From Candidatus Cloacimonadota bacterium (GTDB taxonomy: Bacteria; Cloacimonadota; Cloacimonadia; Cloacimonadales; TCS61), in contig JASUTE010000002.1 of assembly GCA_030445745.1 (NCBI GenBank), positions 1-64,000 of the forward strand: a DNA stretch of 64,000 bases, read 5' to 3'. The notes under the pieces were generated by a model, which saw only the letters and a program-made list of their open reading frames with translations, ran no database searches and was not told where the DNA came from. The translations under genes were made by a program, and so were the position numbers. Each line of letters opens with the position of its first letter. The first letter of the stretch is position 1. This document shows, in pieces, positions 52,679-62,542 of this stretch.

Positions 52679-53803
52679 ATGGCTCAAGCATATTCCCCAG
52701 GTTTAACAGTAACCGAAAGTATAGTTTTAAGGAAAGAACGTATTCTTCCTCTTAAAGGAAAAGTATTGGTAAAAAAAGGCGATAAAGTAAAAGCTGAAGA
52801 TGTTGTAGCAGAAACAAAACTCCCTGGTAAGGTAGTTCCTTTGAACCTATCCAATAAATTGGGAATTACAGCCGATATGGTTAATCAGTACATTAAGATA
52901 AAGCCGGGTCAGGAAATAAGTAAAAACGATTTGATAGCTGAAACTAAAGGTTTCCTTGGACTTTTCAAAAGTCAAGTACGCTCTCCTATCACCGGCGAAG
53001 TAGAAAATATTTCCAAAATAACCGGACAACTTTTGCTGCGTGAACCCAGAATACCAGTTAATACAAAAGCTTTTATAGATGGAATTGTAGTAGATGTAAT
53101 TGAAGAAGAGGGTGTAATCGTGGAAAATAAATCTGCCTATATCCAAGGAATTTTTGGTATAGGTGGCGAAACCATCGGAGAAATCAAGGTTCTAGTAGAT
53201 AGTCCAGAAGCTATTTTGGAAGCTTCAAAAATTGACGAAAGCTGCAAAGATAAAGTGATTGTAACTGGTGCTCTTGCAACCTTTGATGTTATCCAAAAAG
53301 CCCTTAAAGTTGGTGTAAAAGGTATTATTACTGGTGGAATAGACGATAGAGATCTGAAAAAACTTTTGGGTTATGACATCGGTGTTGCCATTACCGGACA
53401 CGAAGATATCGATATTACCATAGTTGTTACAGAAGGTTTTGGTGAAATCAAAATGGCTCAAAAAACTTACAATTTATTAAAGAATTTTGAAGGTCATAAA
53501 TCTTCTATTCATGGTAAAACTCAGATCCGAGCTGGGGTAATGCGCCCCGAAATCATTATTCCCACAGAATTCACGGTAGAAGAACTAGGCACCCAAGAAG
53601 CTAAGATGGCTAGCTTAGAAATAGGAACTACCATCCGTGTTATTCGTGAACCCAATTTTGGTCAAATAGGGAAAGTAACAGCTCTGCCTGAAAAACTTAC
53701 TCCAGTTGAAAGTGAAACTCTAGTACGTATTCTGGAAGCTGAATTAGAAGACGGTAAAAGAATTACGATTCCACGCGCAAACGTAGAAATAATAGAAGAC
53801 TAA
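52679..53803 (+). CDS. Barrel-sandwich/KOW protein partnered with the GlmL-like ATPase
   Basis: A 374-aa protein without a family name I know. Residues 24-115 hold two lipoyl-like half motifs (KKGDKVKAEDVVAETKLPGK and KPGQEISKNDLIAETKG, then VRSPITGEVENIS) but no Met-Lys-Met lysine site. Residues about 190-265 look like a Rossmann fold (DKVIVTGALATFDVIQKAL, GVKGIITGGIDDRDL). Residues about 315-371 resemble a KOW/SH3-like barrel (GTTIRVIREPNFGQIGKVTA, then RITIPRANVEIIE). AGGAGG precedes the ATG and the gap to the ATPase gene is 9 nt. A terminator follows. Confidence 0.75.
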   Translation: MAQAYSPGLTVTESIVLRKERILPLKGKVLVKKGDKVKAEDVVAETKLPGKVVPLNLSNKLGITADMVNQYIKIKPGQEISKNDLIAETKGFLGLFKSQVRSPITGEVENISKITGQLLLREPRIPVNTKAFIDGIVVDVIEEEGVIVENKSAYIQGIFGIGGETIGEIKVLVDSPEAILEASKIDESCKDKVIVTGALATFDVIQKALKVGVKGIITGGIDDRDLKKLLGYDIGVAITGHEDIDITIVVTEGFGEIKMAQKTYNLLKNFEGHKSSIHGKTQIRAGVMRPEIIIPTEFTVEELGTQEAKMASLEIGTTIRVIREPNFGQIGKVTALPEKLTPVESETLVRILEAELEDGKRITIPRANVEIIED

Positions 53804-53809
53804 TAAAAA

Positions 53810-53833
53810 AAAGGGCAGAAATTTCTGCCCTTT
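53810..53833. terminator. Bidirectional terminator: perfect 24-nt palindrome
   Basis: AAAGGGCAGAAA and TTTCTGCCCTTT are exact reverse complements with no spacer. An A-run (53804-53812) on the left gives a T-run for the minus-strand lipoprotein gene. It starts 7 nt after the last plus-strand gene. Confidence 0.85.
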
Positions 53834-53843
53834 ATAATTTTGC

Positions 53844-53869
53844 TGGTCGGCTTCAGCCGGCCATTTTTT
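53844..53869 (+). terminator. Second terminator after the GlmL module
   Basis: TGGTCGGC-TTCA-GCCGGCCA forms an 8-bp stem with one G-U and a TTCA tetraloop, followed by T6. It overlaps the last codon and stop of the minus-strand lipoprotein gene. Confidence 0.85.
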
Positions 53870-54500
53870 ATTCTTCGAAGATTTCTATCACATATTGTTC
53901 ATCTAACCCCAAAGTTGTTTCATCAGGGCTGCCAAAAAATTCTTCTGTGTAATCGTCGTACCTTACCTTAAAGGTATAATAAAAATCATTTTCGGGAGTA
54001 GCAAAGGCTAAGCGTGACCAAAATTCTGCTCCGTTTTCAATACTTTCTGTAAGAGTGCGTAATGTTGTATCATTACTGGTATAGTAAAATAATCCTATTA
54101 TATCCTTCCCAGAATTATTTATTACCTTTAAGCCTGCGTGAGTAGCAGGATCACAGTAAATTTTATAAGTTTCGTTAGCTTCAACTTCTATACTGGTGTC
54201 AGTAAAATATTCACCTGTTCCCACTCCCTGCACAGAAGCACTTTGCATCATAAAAGTTTCACCTTCCAAATGCAAGTCGTATTTTTCTTCGCCTGAGCCA
54301 AAAAACAGGAACTTATCTCCTGTATCCAAAGAGACAGTTTTGGAATTTTCACCTTCTGTGGCACCAGTTACCATATATTCATCTCCATCGATATTAAAAT
54401 AGATATTATGGGCTGTTCCATTCACAACTTTCAAGTCGCCTTCTGTTGAGCAGGCAGCTAAGAAAACTACCAGCAACAATAATGGTAATATTCGCTTCAT
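53868..54500 (-). CDS. Lipoprotein of unknown function
   Basis: A 210-aa protein with a clear lipoprotein signal: MKRILPLLLLVVFLAACS, Cys at residue 17. The rest is acidic with repeated beta patterns; LKVVNGTAHNIYFNIDGDEY and LKVINNSGKDIIGLFYYTSN look like two copies of a similar beta domain, each opening LKVxNxxxxxI. No enzymatic motif is seen. It lies 23 nt downstream of eno and may be transcribed with it. Confidence 0.8.
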   Translation of the reverse strand: MKRILPLLLLVVFLAACSTEGDLKVVNGTAHNIYFNIDGDEYMVTGATEGENSKTVSLDTGDKFLFFGSGEEKYDLHLEGETFMMQSASVQGVGTGEYFTDTSIEVEANETYKIYCDPATHAGLKVINNSGKDIIGLFYYTSNDTTLRTLTESIENGAEFWSRLAFATPENDFYYTFKVRYDDYTEEFFGSPDETTLGLDEQYVIEIFEE

Positions 54501-54523
54501 TTTGCCCTCCTTGTGGCATTTTA

Positions 54524-55819
<1,296 letters not shown>

Positions 55820-55837
55820 TCACTTAATAAAATAACA

Positions 55838-55866
55838 CAAAAAAAGACGCATAAATAAATGCGTCT
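55838..55866 (-). terminator. Rho-independent terminator after the SPFH gene
   Basis: On the minus strand AGACGCAT and ATGCGTCT pair perfectly over 8 bp around a TTATTT loop, followed by T7. It ends the def-to-SPFH operon. Confidence 0.88.
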
Positions 55867-55893
55867 AAATATAGCACGGCTGTCAAAAGTCAA
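55866..55893 (-). promoter_or_regulatory. Candidate eno promoter overlapping the upstream terminator
   Basis: On the minus strand TTGACT (55893-55888) and TATTTA (55871-55866) are 16 nt apart; a second TTGACA lies at 55886-55881. The -10 touches the first base of the terminator stem, so transcripts starting here would miss one stem arm. Confidence 0.45.
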
Positions 55894-55901
55894 ACATATT
55901 T

Positions 55902-56834
55902 TTATGTTTTAAAAATCTTCTCTATCATTTTAAGTGACCCTAACATAGAGGAAGCTTCATAGGGAACAACCACTGTTTTATCTTCTTTTTGAATAATGTT
56001 GTGGAAAGCTTTAACATATTTTAGAGCAATAAGATACTGAGCTGGATCTGTTCCAGTATTTTCTACAGAATCGGCAATGCGGGCAATAGCTTTAGCTTCT
56101 GCATCTGCTACCAGCAATCTGGCTTTGGCTTCTCCCTCAGCACGTGCTATTTGGGCATCTTTATCACCTTCTGCCACCAAAATAGCAGACCGTTTTTCGC
56201 CTTCAGCTTCCAATATTTTGGCGCGCCTATCACGTTCAGCACGCATCTGTTTTTCCATTGCTTCCCGAACTTTTTCTGGTGGATTTATATCTTGTAGTTC
56301 AACCCGATTTACCTTCACACCCCATTTATCGGTAGCTTCATCCAAAATTATTCTGAGTTTATTATTTATAGTATCGCGGGAAGTTAAAGTTTTATCTAAT
56401 TCCAATTCACCTATAACGTTACGCAAGGTAGTTTGAGTAAGTTTTTCGATAGCATCGGGCAAATTATTTATCTCGTAAGTAGCTTTTATTGGGTCTGTTA
56501 TTTGGAAATAAAGCAGAGCATTTATCTCGATAGAGACATTGTCGGAAGTAATTACATTTTGGCGGGGAAAATCGTAAACAGTTTCTCGTAAATCTATTCT
56601 GTTTTGTGATTTTATGATTACATAGCTATTACCTTTAACATCGGTTTTCAAGTAGCGCCAATTTATGCTGCGCGCTTTATCGATAACTGGCCAAATGATA
56701 TGCAATCCACTTTCCAAGGTTGTATAATAGCGCCCAAATCTTTCTATTATCATCACTTCTGCTTGTTTCACTATTACAATTCCCTTGGCAATAAAAAAAA
56801 GAACAAAAACAGCAATTATAATTGCTAATAACAT
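55902..56834 (-). CDS. SPFH/band-7 membrane protein (stomatin-like, QmcA type)
   Basis: A 310-aa protein with one N-terminal membrane helix and an SPFH domain. VIVKQAEVMIIERFGRYYTT and YDFPRQNVITSDNVSIEINA are typical. GVKVNRVELQDINPPEKVRE leads into a long Ala/Glu/Arg coiled coil with repeated EAEGEK and VAEGDKDAQIARAEGEAKAR. Stomatins form cage-like membrane microdomains and associate with FtsH-type proteases. It overlaps nfeD by a single base, the classic SPFH-NfeD pairing. Confidence 0.93.
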   Translation of the reverse strand: MLLAIIIAVFVLFFIAKGIVIVKQAEVMIIERFGRYYTTLESGLHIIWPVIDKARSINWRYLKTDVKGNSYVIIKSQNRIDLRETVYDFPRQNVITSDNVSIEINALLYFQITDPIKATYEINNLPDAIEKLTQTTLRNVIGELELDKTLTSRDTINNKLRIILDEATDKWGVKVNRVELQDINPPEKVREAMEKQMRAERDRRAKILEAEGEKRSAILVAEGDKDAQIARAEGEAKARLLVADAEAKAIARIADSVENTGTDPAQYLIALKYVKAFHNIIQKEDKTVVVPYEASSMLGSLKMIEKIFKT

Positions 56835-57277
56835 TATTCCTCCCTTGTTTCTTCTACCAATAGTGTATTTCCATCGATTGAATCAACTACAACTATACTG
56901 CCTTTCGAAATAGTTTTCCCATTTTTTGCTAAAGCCGGCCATTCTTCACCGCCCACTTTTACGTAGCCTTTATTTTCCTTTTTTATTGGAATAATTACAA
57001 TGGCTTTCTTACCTTTTAAAGCATATATATTGGTTTCATGATAATCTTTAGCTTGTAACTTGCTAGATATATTTCTCATCTTTAAAAAAAGCAAAAACGT
57101 GATAATAGCAAAAATAATGAATTGTAAAATTACTGTACTGCTCATAAAATAAGTAATTATACCTGTAATTACGGCACCAATTCCAAAACTTAGGAATAGA
57201 AAGGTTGGTGTGAAGATCTCTATTATCATACAAATAACTCCAATAGCTACCCACACCATCCACGGTTCTATATTCAT
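56834..57277 (-). CDS. NfeD-family membrane protein
   Basis: A 147-aa protein with three membrane segments (about residues 6-80) and a C-terminal OB-fold domain (KKAIVIIPIKKENKGYVKVG, then GSIVVVDSIDGNTLLVEE). This short form lacks the ClpP-like protease domain of long NfeD proteins. NfeD and stomatin-like proteins work together in membrane quality control; the gene order here fits that. Confidence 0.9.
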   Translation of the reverse strand: MNIEPWMVWVAIGVICMIIEIFTPTFLFLSFGIGAVITGIITYFMSSTVILQFIIFAIITFLLFLKMRNISSKLQAKDYHETNIYALKGKKAIVIIPIKKENKGYVKVGGEEWPALAKNGKTISKGSIVVVDSIDGNTLLVEETREE

Positions 57278-57278
57278 C

Positions 57279-58172
57279 CTATTCTTCCTTACTATGCTTT
57301 CTGTTGCTATCGTGCTTATCTTTATAAACTCTTTTTACCTTGCGGCCATAACCACTATTATAGTTATAGCTACTACTACTGCCATGGGAAGTTTTCACAC
57401 CTATTATGCGTAACATTTTCATGGTAAGGTCCATAAATAAAAATAGAATTATTAAAATAATCGAGAATATAAGTAATAAAATTACCATGTATTTAATTAA
57501 TGACCAAAAACGAGAGAGAATGGACGAAAGATTTATCTCGTTACTGCTCTGTTTAATTACTTTCAAAAACAGTAAATTTTTCTCTTTATTTTGCTTCATC
57601 AATTCTTTTTTACTCTTTAAGCTATCTATTTGAGCCTGTACTCTATTTAGCATAGAGTTATAATCTCTAACTCTTTCTGGATTCAAGCTAAACTTGCTGC
57701 TTAATTCTTTTTGAATAGTTTCTTTTAATAATTTTTTATTCTCCAGGTTTTCTTCAATATTAATCATATAGCTGTCTTGCGGAGGTGTTTCCACTTTTTC
57801 CTCTTCCAAACCTTCTATTTGGCGCAATTCTCTCATCACATCAGCATAGATTTCATCGGGAAATTCTACGATAGAAACGGAATACCCACCTTGGTCTTCT
57901 CTATTTAGGATATTCATCTCGTATTTACTAAAAATATCTGTTAAGCTTTGAGTAACTTTTTGTTTATCTGTTACTTTAAATGTCATTCTAATCTTAGTAT
58001 AGTTCATCTTTCTTTCATAGATATTTTCAAAATTCCTGAAATCGTAATTAGGATCAGAAGTAGTAAAGCTCTGGGCAAATTGTGATTTATTCAAAGCTAT
58101 TATAAAAGCAACAACAAACATGACAAACACAATAAAATACTTAATTTCTCTCTTAACCGTTATCATTAACAT
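57279..58172 (-). CDS. DUF4349-like membrane protein with coiled coil
   Basis: A 297-aa protein with an N-terminal membrane helix (YFIVFVMFVVAFIIALN), an extracytoplasmic domain of about 190 residues and a C-terminal membrane helix (MVILLLIFSIILIILFLFM), then a basic, Ser/Tyr/Gly-rich tail. The region IRMTFKVTDKQKVTQSLTDI and MLNRVQAQIDSLKSKKELMK resembles DUF4349 proteins, including the coiled coil before the second helix. Function is unknown. It overlaps recN by 20 nt and precedes nfeD by 1 nt, so it may belong to the SPFH-NfeD assembly. Confidence 0.7.
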   Translation of the reverse strand: MLMITVKREIKYFIVFVMFVVAFIIALNKSQFAQSFTTSDPNYDFRNFENIYERKMNYTKIRMTFKVTDKQKVTQSLTDIFSKYEMNILNREDQGGYSVSIVEFPDEIYADVMRELRQIEGLEEEKVETPPQDSYMINIEENLENKKLLKETIQKELSSKFSLNPERVRDYNSMLNRVQAQIDSLKSKKELMKQNKEKNLLFLKVIKQSSNEINLSSILSRFWSLIKYMVILLLIFSIILIILFLFMDLTMKMLRIIGVKTSHGSSSSYNYNSGYGRKVKRVYKDKHDSNRKHSKEE

Positions 58173-59856
58173 CTCCTTTTTTTAATATTTCTTCTGCGTA
58201 TTTTAAAGCTATTTCAGTATTAGAACCGGAAATCATCCGTGCAATTTCATCTTTACGTTCATCTTCAGCTAAAACTTTTACTGTAATCTCTGCCATTTTT
58301 GCCCTGCTCTGTTTTTGTATACTAAAATGCCTATTTGCATAACTGGCAATAGGGGCCAAATGCGTAATGCATAAAACTTGGTGGGTGGAAGCTATTTGGG
58401 ATATAAATTGTCCCAAAAGTTCCGAGGTTTGGCCACCAATTCCAGTATCTATCTCATCAAAGATGATAATTTTTGGTTCCAGGTCTTCTGACAATATTTT
58501 TTTTATTGCTAAAAGCACTCTTGAACTCTCACCACCAGAGGCAACATTTTCCAGTGGCTGTGGTGCTATTCCCTTGTTAGCAGAAAAGAAAAATTCCACT
58601 TTATCATAGCCAAATTCAGAGTAAGCAGCTAGACTATTCAACTTTTTTTCATCTTTATTAATTTTGTCAAACTGAATATTTAACCTAGCATCTGGAATAG
58701 CTAAATCTCGGATATTTTTTTCTATTAATTTTTCTAATTTTACCGCAGCTTCTTTACGTTTATTACTTAGTTGATCGGCTTGTTGTTTTAAAATCTTAAA
58801 GTCTTCTGCTATAGTAAGTTGTAAATTTTCGATCTTGTTAGTATCGCTCTTAAAATTCTCTGTTTTTTGTTTAATTTCTTGATAATATTGCAAAATTTCG
58901 GGTATATCTTTTTGGTATTTAGTTTTAAGTGAATTTATAATATCTAATCTGGTTTCCAAATTTTCTTTTTGCGAACTATCTAAATCCACCTTATTTTGTA
59001 ACTCTCTAATTTCCGCTACTGCATCATCTAAGGCGGCTAAGCTATCCTGCAAGTAGGAAGCTGCTTTTTTGGTATTTTCCTGATGATAATTCTCTAAAAT
59101 AGAGGCAAATTTACTTAAAATTTCATAGATAGAATCTTCCTTCTCATATATTTCGTTTTCCATTTCAGCACAATTTTCCAAAATTGATTCGGCATTATCC
59201 AGAATTTCCAATTCATTTTGAATCTTTTCATCTTCGCCAGATTTTAGTTCTGCTGCTTCAATTTCCTCTATTTGATATTTATATAATTGCATTTTTTCAC
59301 GATTTTCTGCTTCTTTTTTTTGTATTTTATGCAATTCAGTTATTTCATTTTCCAACTTTTTATACTGTGCCTGAAAAGAGCTTCTCTGAGTAATTAGCTT
59401 GGCATATCTATCTAAAATTTCAAGCTGAAAACTACTTTGGAAGAGCCTTTGTTGATCTCTTTGGCTATGAAAATCAATCAACACATCCCTAAATTCCTCG
59501 ATAATATCTCGTGCTACTCTACGCCCGTTTATAAAGCTTCGGCTACGCTTGTTGTTTTTTATCTCTCGTGCAAAAAATATATCATTTTCGGTAGTTTCTA
59601 TTTCGTATTTTTTCAGCAATTTTGTTAGTGCTATGTTTTTTTCGCTATTTTCAATTCCTACTTCCAAATAAGCTGGCTTTGATTTATCTAATACCATGCC
59701 AGCATGTACCTCTCCACCGAAAATCAAATCGATCGCACCTACTATAACCGATTTTCCGGCGCCAGTTTCTCCAGTTAATACTTGCAAACCAGAGGTAAAC
59801 TGAAGTTTTAGTTTTTTCACCAGTACAAAATTGGAAATTTCCAAATAATTTATCAT
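58153..59856 (-). CDS. recN: DNA repair protein RecN
   Basis: An SMC-like ATPase recruited to double-strand breaks. The 567-aa protein has LTGETGAGKSVIVGAIDLIF (Walker A, residue about 31), DFHSQRDQQRLFQSSFQL, two long coiled coils, and SGGESSRVLLAIKKIL (signature) plus KIIIFDEIDTGIGGQTSE (Walker B) and ITHLAPIASYANRHFSI. It overlaps nadK by 4 nt, the typical nadK-recN pair. Confidence 0.96.
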   Translation of the reverse strand: MINYLEISNFVLVKKLKLQFTSGLQVLTGETGAGKSVIVGAIDLIFGGEVHAGMVLDKSKPAYLEVGIENSEKNIALTKLLKKYEIETTENDIFFAREIKNNKRSRSFINGRRVARDIIEEFRDVLIDFHSQRDQQRLFQSSFQLEILDRYAKLITQRSSFQAQYKKLENEITELHKIQKKEAENREKMQLYKYQIEEIEAAELKSGEDEKIQNELEILDNAESILENCAEMENEIYEKEDSIYEILSKFASILENYHQENTKKAASYLQDSLAALDDAVAEIRELQNKVDLDSSQKENLETRLDIINSLKTKYQKDIPEILQYYQEIKQKTENFKSDTNKIENLQLTIAEDFKILKQQADQLSNKRKEAAVKLEKLIEKNIRDLAIPDARLNIQFDKINKDEKKLNSLAAYSEFGYDKVEFFFSANKGIAPQPLENVASGGESSRVLLAIKKILSEDLEPKIIIFDEIDTGIGGQTSELLGQFISQIASTHQVLCITHLAPIASYANRHFSIQKQSRAKMAEITVKVLAEDERKDEIARMISGSNTEIALKYAEEILKKGDVNDNG

Positions 59857-60707
59857 GTTCTTCCCATATGCAATTTTTTGCGTAGAATTTGGTAAAATGT
59901 TTTGTTGGAAAGTTTAACAAATTCCACCTTTTCAGCTGCAGCAGTGATAATAATTTCATCGTTATCTTGCAATTCATAACTATTTTTGCCGTCAAGTTGC
60001 AAAATAGAATTTTGATAGCCCTTTACCAACTTAAATTTTATTTTATCGGAAGCTGCAAACACCATTGGCCTCACACTTAGCACATGTGGATTTAAAGGAG
60101 CCACCACAATTGCTTCCATCACTGGCGAAACTATTGGTCCCCCTGCCGAAAGCGAATAGGCAGTTGAGCCTGTAGGTGTGGCAGCCAAAATACCATCGCA
60201 TCTGGTTTCCAATACAAAACGACGATTACTGCTGATTTTAATATCAATTAGTTTGGAAATAACACCTTTGTTTATTACAGCATCATTCAAAGCTCTACCC
60301 ACATATAAAATTTGCTTGTTTCTTTTCAATTGCACTTTTAGCAACATTCTTTTCTGAATTTTATAACGATTTCTTTTCAAATTTTCTATTGATTTTTCCA
60401 ATTCTTTAAAATTGCTTTCGGAAAGAAATCCTAATTTACCAATATTGATACCTAAAAGTGGAGCGTTATATTGCAAAGAATATTCAACAGCACTCAAAAT
60501 TGTGCCATCTCCACCAAATACCAAAATACATTCCAATTTCTCGGAATCGATCTTCGAAATATAATTAATAAAATCCGGATAAAAATTCTGTTGCTGGCAA
60601 AAACGAAAAAAATTAATAGAAGCCTGCTTGTGCAGGTTTTGTAATCGCTCAAAAATTGGCTTTTTATTTTCGTAGTGAGGATTAAAATAAACTCCAAAAT
60701 TCTTCAT
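59853..60707 (-). CDS. nadK: NAD kinase
   Basis: Phosphorylates NAD to NADP. The 284-aa protein has the GGDG motif in CILVFGGDGTILSAVEYS, then GINIGKLGFLSE, NDAVINKG, and the second NAD site TRCDGILAATPTGSTAYSLS followed by AGGPIVSP. Length is normal. It lies between rsgA (9-nt gap) and recN (4-nt overlap). Confidence 0.96.
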   Translation of the reverse strand: MKNFGVYFNPHYENKKPIFERLQNLHKQASINFFRFCQQQNFYPDFINYISKIDSEKLECILVFGGDGTILSAVEYSLQYNAPLLGINIGKLGFLSESNFKELEKSIENLKRNRYKIQKRMLLKVQLKRNKQILYVGRALNDAVINKGVISKLIDIKISSNRRFVLETRCDGILAATPTGSTAYSLSAGGPIVSPVMEAIVVAPLNPHVLSVRPMVFAASDKIKFKLVKGYQNSILQLDGKNSYELQDNDEIIITAAAEKVEFVKLSNKTFYQILRKKLHMGRT

Positions 60708-60716
60708 AAATATTCC

Positions 60717-61781
60717 TTACAGTAAAGATTGTATAATTCTAAGATACGATTCATATCTGGCAAGAGGAAATTGTTTTTTTTCTACTGCTTTTTTAACAGC
60801 ACAATCTGTTTCATGAGTATGTGTGCAATCGGGAAATTTACAATTCGAATACAATTTCGGGAAACCAGGAAATATGCGGGGAAGTTTGTCTTTATCTTCT
60901 TTTTTTAAATTAAAAGTTTTTATACCGGGTGTATCGATGAGATAACCTCCAAAATCCCAGGGTATTAATCTGCTTTTGGTAGTAGTATGAATTCCCTTAC
61001 CTGTAGAATTGCTAGTGTTAGCTACTTTTAATTGCAAATCTGGTTGCAAACAGTTCAGTAGAGAAGATTTTCCTGCTCCCGAATGCCCAGAGAATACAGA
61101 ATCTTTTCCCTGCAAAATTCGTTTTAGTTCTTCTATTCCTCTTTTCTGTATTGCCGAAGTGTAAACTACCCGAATTTTTAATTTTTTATAAAAATTCATG
61201 ATCTTATCTAATTCTGCCAGCTTGGTACACAGATCAATTTTATTTACGCACACAATCGGCTCGATGTTTTGTAAATAGGCAGCGCAAATGTATCTGTCAA
61301 TAAGCCCTGGCTTCAATTCTGGATTACGCCAGGATGTTGTTATTATTACCTGATCTACGTTTGAAGCAATCACAATTTCCTGCTGATATCCCGATTCAGT
61401 AAATCGAGAAAGAGAATTTTTTCGGGGTAGTATCTCTTCTATCCGCGGATATTCGGAAAGGTCAACATTTACCCAATCGCCTGGTGCTACTAAATTTTTG
61501 GTTTCATAATTTATCTGCTTTAATCTGCCACTTAAAAAGCATTCCAAAACTTTTTTCCCCATTTTTACACAACATTTGTAATTGGTTGTTATTTCCAAAA
61601 TTCTGCCTTTGTACAGCTTTAAATCCGATTTTTGACTGCTTTTTGCTTTGTCTGGTATCTTTTTTTCTGCTCTTTTTTCCTCTTGGATATCTTCTTCTTC
61701 AAAATAGTCTAACTCATCTATATCTATATTCTTGAAACGGATATTTCTGCGCTTGAATTTTTTCTTATCTTTTTTTTTCAT
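60717..61781 (-). CDS. rsgA: Ribosome small-subunit-dependent GTPase RsgA
   Basis: A circularly permuted GTPase acting in late 30S maturation. The 354-aa protein has an OB-fold, then CVNKIDL (G4), TSAIQKRG (G5), FSGHSGAGKSSLLNCL (G1) and LIDTPGIKTFNL (G3), and ends with the zinc motif CKFPDCTHTHETDC. The N-terminus carries about 50 extra charged residues, first basic then acidic (DELDYFEEEDIQEEKRAEKK). It overlaps the DUF116 gene by 17 nt. Confidence 0.95.
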   Translation of the reverse strand: MKKKDKKKFKRRNIRFKNIDIDELDYFEEEDIQEEKRAEKKIPDKAKSSQKSDLKLYKGRILEITTNYKCCVKMGKKVLECFLSGRLKQINYETKNLVAPGDWVNVDLSEYPRIEEILPRKNSLSRFTESGYQQEIVIASNVDQVIITTSWRNPELKPGLIDRYICAAYLQNIEPIVCVNKIDLCTKLAELDKIMNFYKKLKIRVVYTSAIQKRGIEELKRILQGKDSVFSGHSGAGKSSLLNCLQPDLQLKVANTSNSTGKGIHTTTKSRLIPWDFGGYLIDTPGIKTFNLKKEDKDKLPRIFPGFPKLYSNCKFPDCTHTHETDCAVKKAVEKKQFPLARYESYLRIIQSLL

Positions 61782-62541
61782 TTTTCAGAATATCCTGCAG
61801 AGTTTTTTCTATTTTGCTCACATCCACCTTGGTATTCACGCAGGGGCCTTCAGGACGTTGGTTCAAAACTCCAAAAACTGGAATAGGAAACACTTCTTTG
61901 ATACCTTCAACTAAGTCTCGCTGGCAGGCAACAGCTATTATAAAACTGGGTTTATTCTCTATAATTATTTTTCGGGCTAAGGTACCACCAGTGGCAATGT
62001 ACATTTTTAAATTATATTTATCGGCTAACTGACAAAGTTCTCCAATATTGCATTTACCACATCTGGCACAATTATCTACATTTACAGTTATGCGAATTCC
62101 ACAACTTGTATGTTGTAAACAGTGCGGTAGTAAAATTAACACCTTTTTGGGATCAAATTTTTTTTTCAAAGCGTTTGTAAAAGAGTTATTAACATGAACA
62201 AACGACTCTCGTATTTTATCTTTTCCTATTCCTACTAATTTACCCAAAAATACGGTAACAGGAAATATAACTCTAATGAATAAGCGTACAGCAAAATTGG
62301 AAATAATAAAATTCTTTTCCAAAAAGCAAGTAAGGTAGACCAAAACAGTTCCAAAAATAAGAATCACATAAAATATACGTAGAGCAGTAAGAGATAAATT
62401 AGCCAAGATTTCATTTATTTCGTGCAGGCGCGGCGAGATGAACCACCAAAGTAGCGTAGTGATTATCATAAGTAAAACTAAGCTAACTGTAGCTAAGGTA
62501 AGAAAAAGATTTTTGCCTTTTGTATTAATATCAAGTGCCAT
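61765..62541 (-). CDS. DUF116-family membrane protein with cysteine motif
   Basis: A 258-aa protein from ATG 62541, one base after the fmt stop codon; an in-frame GTG at 62595 would overlap fmt by 53 nt. Two N-terminal membrane segments are followed by the DUF116 domain: VLILLPHCLQHTSC, then VDNCARCGKCNIGELCQL, then ATGGTLARKIIIENKP, VAVACQRDL-like VACQRDLVEGI and the ending GVLNQRPEGPCVNTKVD. The seven or so cysteines suggest an iron-sulphur or zinc centre. Function is unknown. DUF116 genes often sit beside def and fmt in anaerobes, as here. Confidence 0.88.
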   Translation of the reverse strand: MALDINTKGKNLFLTLATVSLVLLMIITTLLWWFISPRLHEINEILANLSLTALRIFYVILIFGTVLVYLTCFLEKNFIISNFAVRLFIRVIFPVTVFLGKLVGIGKDKIRESFVHVNNSFTNALKKKFDPKKVLILLPHCLQHTSCGIRITVNVDNCARCGKCNIGELCQLADKYNLKMYIATGGTLARKIIIENKPSFIIAVACQRDLVEGIKEVFPIPVFGVLNQRPEGPCVNTKVDVSKIEKTLQDILKNEKKR

Positions 62542-62542
62542 T

